Assembly: GCF_022376445.1 (NCBI RefSeq)
Contig: NW_025954965.1
Coordinates: 558,001-622,000, forward strand
DNA length: 64,000 nt
Direction: 5' to 3'
From: Fomitopsis serialis
Lineage: Eukaryota; Basidiomycota; Agaricomycetes; Polyporales; Fomitopsidaceae
Below the pieces are notes generated by a model that did not search any database, was not told the origin of the DNA, and saw only the letters and a program-made list of their open reading frames with translations. Below are positions 1 through 10,956 of the stretch, in pieces. Position numbers and translations under genes: made by a program. The number at the start of each line of letters is the position of its first letter. Position 1 is the first letter of the stretch.

Positions 1-824
1 ATGATTGTCAACCTTGGATCTTCAACATATCGTCTGGGTTTGATCAGGTCCCGAGCCACTGCTGAATTGGGTCCTGCAGTACTTCTCCGAGGGGACGTCT
101 CCGCTGCGCGCAACAACTAGCATGGAGGCAATGCGCAATGCTGTGTTAGTCACGGACAAGATGCCACTAGTCCTCCAGCACGATGGTCACTCCCGGACAG
201 TCGTTGGCTGCGAGCGTTGTCCTGATAATTCTATCAACCTCCTAGTCTTCGATCCATCAAGGTCGGTCCTCTGTATGATCCCGCCTCCGTTGACTTATTG
301 GTGATGTGGTGCAGACACATTCAAGCGGACATACGCGCTGCGGGCTTGTCCAATTGGAAGCATGGGTCTGCGGCGGCGGACAATCTTGACACACCGAGCG
401 ATTCACAAAGGCATGCTTCGGCATCGAAGGTGCTGCATGAAGCCGTGCATCCCATACGAGCTTTCAAAGCCCACCACAAACGGAAAGCGGAAGATTCCCC
501 AAGGGACCCGTCGGCGAAGAAGCCACGAGGGAGCCATGCGCACAACGATCATGACGACGACCCACATACCTATGACGGCGGCGGATGGACGATCGTCGAC
601 CAACCCCCTTCTACACCGGACGCGGGTAAAGTCCTTAATCTGTTCAGGCTAGGTCTGAATCGTCTCAAGTAAGGATGTCGCGCTGCATTACTCGGATGCT
701 CTTGACTAATGACAAATGTAGACGAAAGAACAAGTACCAGATCCTGTATATCCCCCTCACTGAATCGCTCAACGAAGAGCAGCGCTGGTCTAGACGCGAT
801 CTCACTTGTCTGAAGGTTGTATAA
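1..824 (+). CDS. ZUFSP/UFSP-type cysteine peptidase (family C78), 3' part only
   Basis: Family C78 enzymes remove ubiquitin or UFM1 chains from proteins; fungal members resemble human ZUP1 and S. pombe Mug105. The gene enters from the left edge, so the catalytic Cys is not in the window. Visible are LLNWVLQYFSEG, the catalytic-His block QHDGHSRTVVG, the Asp block LLVFDPSR, then DIRAAGLSNWKHGSA, a charged linker, and the conserved C-terminal NKYQILYIPLTESL. Introns are 262-314 and 669-721 and the stop is TAA at 822-824. Upstream of LLNWVL the likely reading (CQPWIFNISSGFDQVPSH) is in another frame, as if one base were missing near position 59. An unseen intron could also explain that switch. 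Family assignment is firm; the 5' end is not. Confidence 0.8.
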
Positions 825-1549
825 TGTCCAGGACAGTTTTCTCCTTGCTTTTCTGCTACGATCGAGTGATTTCTGGATCTTAGACTATTTCCCTCCCTGC
901 GAACCGGGTGAGCTACGGGTGTACATGGACTATCTGATCTACTCTACAAGAGGCGTCGATAATTTTCACACGGCAGACAATTGGACGAGACAAAGATGAC
1001 ATCTCATTGGCTGAGAGACGAACACCGAGCGCTGCCCGACCTCTTGAGTCTGACGCGGCGCCCTCAGCCACTGCCAGTGCGCGTTCCTCCTCTGCAAGCT
1101 CGGAGGCCCTCGCTCCACACGTTCTGCACAGCGGACACTTTTTCCATATCCATGCAGATGGCTTGAACTTACTTATGCCACTACACTGCCGTCCTTTGCC
1201 CGCCTTCGCCACAATAACTCGGCACAAATGGCAGCTATACCACCGCCTGTCAATACTCCATGGAGTGCGCGTCGGCGTGAGGATCGTCAAGCGCAGGAGA
1301 TGATGAGCCCGACGTCGACTAGGGATTGAAGTATTGAAGGCCAAGGGTATGCCAGTCATATTCTCACACTGTACTATCCTCTTAGTGAGCGCTTGAGCGA
1401 CCGGATGACAGGACACACAAGCAGGCTAGGTCATCCGAGATGCAGGCTCCCACATACAGATTAGAGGGAAGTAGGCAGAATGTACGTCTTTCTTCCCAGT
1501 GGTCTGAAGCACCGGAGTTGACCTTCCCCAGGGTGCAGTCGCCGTGGTG
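825..1549. other. Unassigned interval after the C78 peptidase
   Basis: This holds the likely 3' UTR of the peptidase and then sequence without a recognisable gene. A 167-codon minus-strand frame at 913-1416 has no family motif, no plausible splice pattern and an amino-acid make-up typical of a chance GC-rich frame, so I do not call it. Confidence 0.4.
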
Positions 1550-1551
1550 AC

Positions 1552-2960
1552 ATGAAACGCGATGCGCACGCCGAGCGCGAGCGCGCCGGGCGAATGCCCA
1601 GCACGCAGACACGGCCGACGAACGCGCATGGAGCCAGTGGACAGGCGGGCGAGCTGGTGCGCAGGTGGGCACACGTGGACGGGCAATCGGATGTGCAAGC
1701 AAGTGGATGGGCGGGAGAGAGAGCGGGCGGGCGGGAGAGCGGGCGGGCGGCAGGCGACAGCGCACACGTCCACCGCCGCCCGTGAGCGTGGTGGCCGAAC
1801 ACCCAGTGCACGCAGACGCGGCCGACGAACGCGAACGCAGGCATGCGAGCGGGCAGACAAGTGGGCCACGACATGCACAGCGAGGGCGAGAGCGAGGGGC
1901 TGGCGGGCGTGACGTGCAGCAACACAAACTTCAACAGTACAGGCACAAGACGCACAACGACCACGAGCATGCAGGGCCAATGCCCTGCGTGCAGACACAG
2001 CCGACGAACGGATGGTGTGCGCGAGAGCTAAAGAAGGGCATCGGGGAAAGGTGAGTGCAGACGCACGCGAGCGAGCGCGCTGACTGCAGTCACAGGGCGC
2101 GGCGACGTGAAGCACGGCGGGTGACGGCGCGCACGTCAGAGCGCACCGGGCGAATGCACGTCACGCAAACACGACCGATGAACGGACCACCCGCCGCGTG
2201 TGAGCGAAGAACGCGCAAGGGCGAGTAGACGGTGGGCGCACGGCAACACCACCAACCACTAGCGCGCAGGGCAGAGGTCCCCTGTGCATGCGCGGCCGAT
2301 GAGCGGACCACAGGTGCGAGCATAGCGGCGAGCAGGAGGAGAATGGGTGGAAGGTGAGTGCGGAACCGAGTGGGTGTGGACGCGAGCGAGCGGATGGTGG
2401 GCAGACCCCACGCGCTGAGCAAAAGACCAGCAACGGCGACGTTGTTGGGCAGGCCGGCGCACGCGCAGCACACCGACCGCGAGCATGGAGGGCGAATGCC
2501 CAGTACGCAGACACGGCCGATGAACGCGCACGCAGGCAGACGAGTGGACGGGCGAGCGGGCACACGACCGGACGATGACACACGCATGGCGACCGCGAAC
2601 TCGCAGGGCGAGCACGCAAGCCCCGCCGACGAAGGGACTGCGCGAGCGTGAGCGAATGGCAGGGTCGGGGCATGCGCAATGCGCCGACTGCGAACGCACA
2701 GGGTGCCCCGCATGCCAACACAGCCGACGAGGGCGCCGTGGGTACGGCGAGCAGGCGGGAGCGCGTGAGGATGGCGCGTGAGGGGCGAAGACGGAGGACG
2801 GGGAGGACGGCGGGTGCAGGCAACAAGCCCAAACCCGCGCAGATACTGCCGAGGTAAGTCAACCAGCGGTCCACTGTCGACACCGGCGGTGAACCCGGGC
2901 AGGGTATGGGTACGTAGGTCGCGGGTCGCGGGTGCGGTATGCGCCCTGCGCACCCGCAGT
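1552..2960. repeat. GC-rich degenerate minisatellite / low-complexity island
   Basis: A core close to ACGCAGACACGGCCGACGAA, usually preceded by GGGCGAATGCCC-like sequence, recurs with decay near 1605, 1815, 1990, 2165, 2295, 2510, 2620 and 2720, at irregular spacing of roughly 100-200 bp. Between cores are short GCGAGCGGGC-type strings. Stop codons are rare here simply because the sequence is GC-rich, so long frames are open on both strands in several phases at once; none shows a protein family. It is unlike the exon/intron texture of the neighbours. It could be an old satellite, an unusual subtelomeric-type island or a decayed element; the sequence alone does not decide. Confidence 0.6.
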
Positions 2961-3096
2961 GCTACCCGTGCCCATCCTGGCCCCGTTCACTAGCACTAGC
3001 CATAGTTTGGATAACAGACGACTTGATCGTAAACGTGCTATGGAATCCGTACTTACATCAATGTTGACAATACTATTGCAAGCTCGATGAGGCCAC

Positions 3097-3290
3097 GAAG
3101 CCGACTCCCGAAGGGAGGCGGCTGAGTGGCCTTTGCGTACAACGTATACGTCTTCGCGCACAGCAGTACTGGCATATGACTGTTGTGTAGTATAGCTTTG
3201 AAGCTGACTCCCCGCGCGGCCGAAGGAGGCGGCTGACTTGGAGTGGCCTTCGTACCTCTTCAACGCGCATAGCACTACTGCAGTGGCATG
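3097..3290. repeat. Imperfect tandem duplication, unit about 103 bp
   Basis: Two diverged copies lie head to tail, about 3097-3180 and 3200-3290. Both contain, in order, GAAGC(C/T)GACTCCC, GAGGCGGCTGA, GAGTGGCCTT, a CTTC..CGCGCA stretch, and AGCA(G/C)TACTG followed by GGCAT. The shared order and spacing support duplication of a unit of about 103 bp. No coding function is evident. Confidence 0.55.
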
Positions 3291-3293
3291 CAA

Positions 3294-3818
3294 TCGTCAA
3301 TTGATAACCTCCAGTCCGTAGCGGAGCACGGGTTTCCGCTAGTAGAGTAATATGTACAGTAAATATCTTGCATTCCTGCATAACTCGTACTGTAACGCGT
3401 CGAACACAATCAGCGAGTGGGCTCTTCTTGTGCCCCGGGCCTCCTTAAGCAACGAACCGATAGCTGCAGGTGGAGTGACCTATCAGTCCCTCCGTCAGTT
3501 CCGCCGGCAGGCCGAGGAGGCCGCTGCGAAACCCCTCATGTAACAATGTACCACTGAGGTCTTCATTATTCCTGTCGACCCTAATCTGCGTCGTCGAGAC
3601 AGGTGTACTCCGCATGACATCTGCGACTACCCGTAATTATATGTGCCACAACGACTACCATCGACTACACCAGACATGTGAGCATGACCGCGAAGTCGCT
3701 GGGTGACTGAGTACCTTTCAAGACGACAGTCCGTCGTTGTCTAGCAATGCCAACATCGCCCGCACCACCGGGTTACCCAAGCCTACGTCAAGCATGGTAC
3801 CTTCATCTATACATCGCT
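3294..3818. other. Intergenic, 3' side of the DExH helicase gene
   Basis: No gene, RNA or mobile element recognised. It probably includes the 3' UTR of the minus-strand helicase gene that ends at 3819. Confidence 0.4.
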
Positions 3819-6800
3819 TCAATTGCACGTCGAGAAGCCGGCTGTTTCAGGGGCCTTCAGAACACGCGTGTAGGCGGACAGTAACTCGACGTACCGTAAC
3901 TGGTTGACGAGCACGCCAATACGGGGCCAGGCTTTGAGTTTCACGAAAGCGCCCCTTGTACCTATGGTAAGGCCACCCCCGATATGGTTCACAGCGACGG
4001 GTCCGCCAAACAGGAGAAGGGCATAGATCGGGACCTTGAAGTCATGACTATGAGAGAGACATGCGATGTGGAGAGCAAAGCACCAACCTCAGTGGCATCT
4101 CTCAAGAAGACCTTGCTTGTTGCTTGCTTCTGGAAGTAGGCCGCGAACGGCGCACGCCATGCTGCCTCGCTGAAGAGGACGGATGAAGGATGCACGAAGA
4201 CCCTCTCGCCGCCTTTCAGGTCGTACAGTCGAAACTCACGAGCAGTGTTATCGCGCTGCACCGTGCCTGCTTGAACGCGGTCAAACTTGACAGCCGACCG
4301 TGGCAGCACAGCGCGGGCAACCTGTGGCCAGAGCGCGCCCAGGATCACCGCTTTGAGCAAGTTTTCGTGAGCGGAATTCGCGTTCAACGAGGGATCGTGC
4401 ATTCTGGCTGAAGGCGGGACAAAGCCGAGCTCAACAAGAGAAGCGAAGAAATCTTGCTTCAGAGAGGTGACGTCACGGATCGTGGACGGCGCAATGAAGT
4501 TCTGCAGGAGGGAAAGAGATATGATCACCGAAGAGTCTTATGAAGATGCGTACCCCACGTACCTCCTCACAGAAGGCTCGTATGTTGTGTTGTGATCTTC
4601 CTTCGTCGCGTAGGCGGAGACACTCGTCGTATGCATGCATATCGGTCAACAAGTCGCTGTTACCTGTAGCGAAGCAAGCCCGAGCCCTGCCCAACTGTGA
4701 GAGACATTCCGTGCGAAAGCTGGAAACTTACTGTGTGGCTTCGTCCCTTCTCTCCATCGGACTCACGAACAAAGGTTTCGAAGACAGCATGGCCGCTATC
4801 GTTAGTGTTGGTCCCAAGCACTGGAAGATGGTGCCTAGGATCATCATCTGGACGGCGTGAGCCACATATATAATCCGGGTGCAATGACTGTTGTACCTTT
4901 CCAAGCCTCAGATCGACGGGCAGCATAGCCTGTAATGTGTCACCGTCTGCAATTTCTTGGGAAAGAACAAGGTCTCGCGTACCATGTGTCGTCCCAGTGG
5001 TGTAAGCTCACCATCGGTCTCGACAGCCCCTAGATCCTCGAGAGTGGATAAAGCAGCATCGATTGCGGTCAGTTCTGGCGGGTCGATGGCACGAGCTAGG
5101 AACGTCTGAAGGTCGGATGCAACGTCATGGTTGACCTGATCGGTATTAAAGCGCGTGAAACACACCTTCACATCATTGTGGACTACCTTGACCGTCAGTG
5201 CGATGCTGTCCAGGGAGACTCGTTGGATCTCCGGTATAGGGAACGCTGCCATCTTCCGCTCTTGTAGCCTGGTAAACAGCTTGTAACATATGCCGGGCTG
5301 AGTGCGGCCTGCACGACCTCTGCGCTGCTTGGCGGCTGCGCGGGTCACCCATTGTTCCTCAAGGCTGGTCAAGCTCCGCTGTGGATCGTAGCGCGTCTCC
5401 TTGACTTTCCCGCAATCCACCACGTATATAATGTCGTCGATAGTGATAGATGTCTGGCCATCATGAATGTGAGTTATGCGGTAAGCTGCAGAGCGCGGCA
5501 AGTCTCACCTCTGCCACATTGGTGGCTGCGACGACTTTCCAGCCTTTAACAGGTGCGAAGACACGGCGCTGTTCTTCATTGGACAGGTTGGCGTGCAGGG
5601 GTAGTACGTGCGTCTCTGGGATACTCCGAAGTTTATCTGTGCATTGTCGAATCTCCTGTACTCCAGGCAAGAAGATAAGAATGCCTCCTCGCTTTTCTGA
5701 GGTCGTGACGATGTGTTTAGTGAGAGCATATATGAGCTTCGAAATATTAGCCGGACATCCGTGGTTGAAAAAATGACGATGTCACATACGTCGAAGTCGA
5801 TTCGATCCGAGCGACTGATAGCTTGAATGGCCTGCGCAGTTTCATCGTCGACGCCCGTCGCGACAAGATCGTCATGAAGCTTCTTGCCCTCTTCTTCAGC
5901 TTCCTTGCCCTTCTTTGTGCGCCCCGACGCAGAGGGACGATAGCCGATATGAGCCATAAAGTCTTCGAGATATCTGAACCCATGTTTTCTAGCTATCCAC
6001 GACATGGGAGGGAGTTGCTTACCTATCCTCCACTGGATGTGTGAATCCCGGTATTGTTAGCAAAGGAGCGCCGTCAAAGTATTTAACAAAAATGTCGTGA
6101 TTGATCGTTGCAGACATGAGGATTACTTTGAGCTTCGGATGCGTTCGCAATAGCTCCTTCAGCTCGAGCAGGAGGAAGTCACCGTCGACCGAACGCTCAT
6201 GGACCTGTAGTTAAATATGAAGTCAGTGACCCGACCATACTTCTAATGCCCAGCAACGTACCTCATCCACGACTACATGCGTCACATCCTTCAGCCTGTC
6301 ACCTGCACCTAGACGTCGCAAGACAACACCAGTCGTACAGAACAGCAGTTTCGTTCTGTGGTCCTGCTTGCTCTCGCCACGGATAGCGTATCCTACAGAA
6401 CCGTCTTCCAGGCGTTCTGCGGAGACTCGGGCAGCGACGCCAATCGCCGATAGCCTACGCGGCTGAGTTACAATAATCGATGCGCTGGATCCATGGCCGC
6501 CGAGAATTAACGAGTCCAACACGAATTGAGGAACTGCATGTCAACTATAAGAAGAAGACAGAATCGGCAGCCCGTGCGAACATACGTTGGGTCGTCTTCC
6601 CGCAACCTGCGTGTCATGGATCAGTAACTGCGTCTCCTCCGGCACGGAACCGGCTCAGCGCTCACCTGTCTCTCCCACTACCACAACACACCTGCTCCTC
6701 TCTAGCGCATCCAGAAATTGGTCTCGAGCAGCAAACGCAGGAAGCTTCTGTCGTCCAGCAAGTATTTGTAGATATTTGTCGGTCTTGGTGAGTTGCGTGA

Positions 6801-8672
6801 ACTCTTCCTTGACGCGGGCATCTGAACGATCGTCCTGCTTCCGCCCGACACGCTTCCGCCGACCGTTGCGTTTCTCGGCACCAGGAGTACTCCTCGCTTC
6901 TGCTTCTTCGACTGGAGTAGATTGCGATGCGCTGGGCGTGAGGTTCTGCAGAACAGTAGCCATGTCGGGAGGACCCGAGTCCTCGACCGAGATCCACTCT
7001 TCCTCCAAGAGTCGGACAGCACCCATGATGAAACTCTCGTCCTCCTCTGGCAACAGGCCGTCCTTGAGAGCCACCAGTAGTCTTGAGACCAGGTGCAGAC
7101 GGATGTAAGCGGGCACGGATGAAGATGCGACATACATCGCAGGAGGGTAATCATGTCGGAACTTGCCATCAGACGACGGGACAATGATGAGTCTGAAGGG
7201 AGCGCAGGGCAAGGGAACCACCAACTCGTTGTTCTCGGACCTGTGCGCACCGAGAGCCTCCAATTCATCCCCGTCGAGGCTTTCGAAATGCTTCGCGGAA
7301 GATCGCCCTTGCGACAGGCCAGTCCAGTCATCGCCGAGCAGGCGTCGGTTCAGCGCCGACGCAAGGAGCTCCCAGTCACTGGCTACCGTCTCGTCTGCCA
7401 TGCACTCCTTCACGATATGGGCAGGCCATCCGCATTCTTTGACGGCCTTCTCTTCGGCCCAACGCATTTTGAGATCAGTGGTCCCTGCATGCGCTGCGGT
7501 GACGAAGGAGTTCGAGGAATTGAGAGCAGGCAAGAAACGTTGGGGGAGATCGCATTCGGGCACTTGCAGAATGAGGTACTCGATGCATGCCTGCAAAGGT
7601 GGATTCTCCCGTAATAAAGTGGCAGCGATCGGAGATGTCTGTGAGAGCGCCGTTATGGCACTACGTGCCTGTACAGGCTTGAAGCCCAGTACACTGAGTT
7701 GCTGGAGAAGTTGCTGAGCGTCTTCAACAGGGATGACAGGGGGAACAGCGTCCTCTGATTCTGGATACAACGCGATTGCCTAACGCATCGACTTCAGTAA
7801 CGTGGTCGCGGAGGCGGTAACCGTCGTACCTTTTTGATACTGTCTTCGACCAGTTCGCGCAAGGATCCAGCCATTTTTGCCTCCGGAGCATTCTCAAATT
7901 CTCGGGAACCATGCTTGACGTCTCTTGATGCGCCACCCTCGGATGAGGTCGCTTCTCTCCTTTGGGCAACCTTGGTCTGGCGGTCGTCGACCGCTCTGCG
8001 AGCCGCGAAAGGGTCTGCGTCGTACATCCATTTCTGATGCTCTGGAACGTTCTTGTGCTCAGCAGCCAGCGCGTTCCAGTAGTCCCGCGGCCCAGCAGGC
8101 AGCACTCGATTCAGCTGAATCCCATTACAAACCTAATCAAATCGGACGTATCCGCGACTGTCCATTTATGAAACAAGACATACTGACGCGATACAGCGCA
8201 TATGTCGCACCCCAGTGACGGGCTTCGAGCGCACTAGGTAGGACGTAGGGCGGATGGGGCTCCAGACGAACGGATTCTTTGTTAGATGTTTTCTTGTTGA
8301 CTCTACTCAGGGTGACCGCAAAAGAATAGCCGTCTACTTGTTTGCGCTGGAGAGGACAGTACAATAAGTTGTCATGTTACTAGAACGATGCTCAAACTTA
8401 CTGTGTCGACGACTGGCTTCTCCCAGCCATTCTTCTGACATCTAGAGAAAGAGATGTAAGCAGAGAGAATTGTTCGCCGAACACTGCTTATAAGCTTGAA
8501 AAGCTACCGACCTCTCATTCAGTAGACTGAGAGGGTACTTGGATCCCGGAGGGAAAAGCGGCTTGTCGTCAGTGTTTGGGGTGGCAGGCTGTACGACGGG
8601 TGCCTTGGACGCTTTCGAAGACGCTTTGGAGGAATTCCCGGCATTCCCGGACTTGACGATACCTCGACGCAT
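3819..8672 (-). CDS. DExH-box ATP-dependent RNA helicase, DHX57/DHX29/YLR419W-like
   Basis: A predicted RNA helicase of about 1,400 residues, in many exons. From the ATG at 8672 the order is: Ser/Lys-rich leader, PLFPPGSKYPLSLLNER, a segment with ALEARHWGATYALYR, KWMYDADPFAARRAVDDRQ, a UBA-like/RWD region, then the helicase core. Walker A (VVVVGETGCGKTTQ) is split by an intron after GETG. It is followed by TQPRRLSAIGVAARVS, a DEVH box whose VHERS half begins the next exon, LMSATINHDIF, ATNVAETSITIDDI and QRRGRAGR. The HA2 and OB-fold region ends in LLLFGGPVAVNHIGGG, stop TGA at 3819-3821. An in-frame 60-nt intron lies in the linker before TFLARAIDPPEL. The frame is intact across every junction I checked. 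Family members act in translation or RNA remodelling; the exact substrate is unknown. Confidence 0.88.
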
Positions 8673-9321
8673 AAAAGAGCTGCAGACCAGATCGCTGCGC
8701 CCAGGGTCGTTGCCAGTGTTCTATATGATAGAGCCCTGGGATGGTGGCTGGAATCAATGACGAGACGCTCGCCGACTCCGGTACATATCAGTCGATTTCC
8801 CGACTCCTTTGCGGAGATCGCCGACTGCCTCATCCTCACACTGCATCCAAAGCACAAGGAGCCTGCTTTGGTGACAAAAACAACGGTCGAAGATGCATAT
8901 TAAATAATTTCGATGGCGGGACTCGACGAAGCGGAGAAGAAATGCGTATTTTCCGGCCTTACCACGAAGGACTCACATGGGAACCCAGCGTGACGACTCA
9001 GGACACTGTCATGAAGGAAGTTGATGGTCTCATGTCGCAGTTTTGAGGGTGCGGGCGAGAGGGACTCGGAGACCTGAAGCTTCAAGGAGGGGAACGATCT
9101 CCGACTCTGCCTTGTTGTAACTTGTGATATTATCACTTTGACGCGACTCAGCATTCGAATGCGAATGCAACGCGAGTCGGAATGCACCGCCAGCTTGATA
9201 ACGTGAAATGGCAGATCAAAGTCTGTGAGTCTAGTGAACATCCTATGGCTACATTGTGAGGCTCGCGTCCATCAATGATTCATACGGAGCGATGACTGCC
9301 CCGGCGCCGCATCAGTACATC
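8673..9321. other. Intergenic between helicase start and TFB3 end
   Basis: About 650 bp holding the helicase promoter and the TFB3 3' UTR (both genes on the minus strand). A 113-codon minus-strand frame inside it has no family features. No repeat or RNA gene seen. Confidence 0.4.
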
Positions 9322-10668
9322 CTACCCGCCGGAGGACCCAGTATCCTGTGTCGACAAACCCTGCAGAGGCATTATCTCAAGACCGGCTACAGCTGATCGC
9401 AATGCACGCTCCCATGCCTCCTCGACGCGATACCCACCAGCCCTCATGATGCCATCCCTGTCGCGCCTCACCGCCTCGCTCGCCGGATCATCGTAGTCGT
9501 CCCTGAGGACGAACTTGTCCTCGTACGTGTACCAGTCATCCTGAAGCGGCACGTGCGGCACATCCGCGACGACGCTCTGCACCGTGCGCGAGCGCTGCAG
9601 GCGGGCGTTCGCGAGGGCGGACGAGGACTGTCGTGCATTGGAGCGACGGAGGGCGTCGGCGCGCGAGCGGGCGATGAGCTTCGCGGCGTCCTTGTCGCTC
9701 GTCTCGAGCTTGTCGATGATCTCGCGCCGCTCCTTCTCGCGCTCTTCGCGCTCCTCGTCCTCGAGCCGCTTCTGCTCGAACGCCCGCTGCTCGCGTTCCT
9801 GGCGCTCGGCATCCTCTTGCTCCTTGAGGTACTTGTGGTACTGCTCTTCCCGTTGAATGTTGAGCTCGATGAGCGCGGCGTTCTCTTGGCGGTATGCGGC
9901 TATCCGTGCTTCGGTTTCAGGTATGTCAATGTTGTGAATCAGATTGAATGCTGTGGAGGGCCGGCGAGATCGTTCAGCGGTGTGTCAGCATACACTGGCA
10001 TTGATGCACACTTACTAATGTCCTCAACTTCCTCCAAATAATCGTTGTACGAGCGGAGATCAGTAAAGTCTTCTCTACGCTTGTTGAATCTGAAACCGCG
10101 GGTCAGCAGACAGAGTCACGGTGAATTGCAAGCGTTACTCTTTGGCCATTCGTCTTCTGACAGCAACCTCCTTCTCTACGCCGAGGTCTTCAAAGGTCTG
10201 CGGCGTGAACGCAAGTTTACGCAGGATCTTGTTGCAGATCGGACAAGGCGCCGGCCCAAGCGTGAACAGTCGGTCAATGCAAGACTCACACCTGTGATCA
10301 CAAGTATGCATTAGATCCATCATACAGGTAGTGTAGCCCACGATGCTCCTACATTTTGTGGTAGCACGCGCTGACCAGGAGGCGCAGCTTCGGGTTGAGG
10401 TACCTGTCTGACTTGCATACCGGACATGTATCGTCCATGGACTGGAGGGCGTGAAAGCGTCAGACGTCTCAGTTAAACCGTAGCGTGCTTGCTCACTGAC
10501 TGAGTACTCCGATACCCTCCCAGATGCATCCTTCACTCCCCCTCCGAAGACCGTGCTAGAGGTACTCTGGATCTGCGGTGTACTTGTCCGAGTGCTGCTG
10601 CTTGTAGAGGCACCTCCCTTCCGAATGACTGTCCCACGCAGCCAGCTACCTGGTGCAGATCGAGACAT
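9322..10668 (-). CDS. TFB3: TFIIH/CAK assembly subunit Tfb3 (MAT1)
   Basis: The RING protein that bridges the Cdk7-cyclin H kinase to core TFIIH in transcription and repair. The N-terminal RING reads CPVC, then LLVSACYHKMCESCIDRLF, then CPICNKILRKLAF, with an intron inside KM. It continues with QTFEDLGVEKEVAVRRRMAKE, FNKRREDFTDLRSYNDYLEE and a long Glu/Arg-rich coiled coil (9650-9900), the MAT1 layout, ending PLQGLSTQDTGSSGG. I chose the ATG at 10668 (MSRSAPG): an in-frame ATG 24 codons upstream adds unconserved residues. A Ser/Thr-rich stretch precedes the RING. It diverges from the dioxygenase gene over 288 bp. No frame problems seen. Confidence 0.92.
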
Positions 10669-10956
10669 TGCTGTTCTATAGCAGCAGGGCGGATTACTCG
10701 TGGAATGTTTGACAGGCAGGCAGTCTGAGTACGGTCTCAAGATCGTTGTTATTGAGAGGCCGCTCAGGTAGCTTGTGGCTGGGACAGACGCTCGCAGCGT
10801 GTGTTTGTGCTGACAAATCCTGCTTCAGTCAACTGCCGCATATGGAAATCATACCACACGCAAGATGTGTGTTCTTGGTCATCCTCGACGACGAGAACCC
10901 ATAATGATGAGACAGCCAGCTGCGTTGCCTGACAATCGTATCCACGTCACTGTGGA
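10669..10956. promoter_or_regulatory. Shared divergent promoter region, TFB3 / extradiol dioxygenase
   Basis: 288 bp between two start codons pointing apart, so both promoters and 5' UTRs must lie here or overlap the genes. I see no clear TATA box. This follows from layout only. Confidence 0.5.

Noticed and set aside
913..1416. 167-codon minus-strand frame after the C78 peptidase
   Set aside because: No family motif, no splice structure, and composition typical of an antisense frame.
1426..2953. Long overlapping open frames on both strands (up to 287 codons) rich in Arg, Ala, Ser and Cys
   Set aside because: They are open in several phases at once because GC-rich sequence has few stop codons. 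They follow the minisatellite core and match no protein family.
8900..9241. 113-codon minus-strand frame between the helicase and TFB3
   Set aside because: No recognisable motif, and it overlaps expected UTR and promoter sequence.
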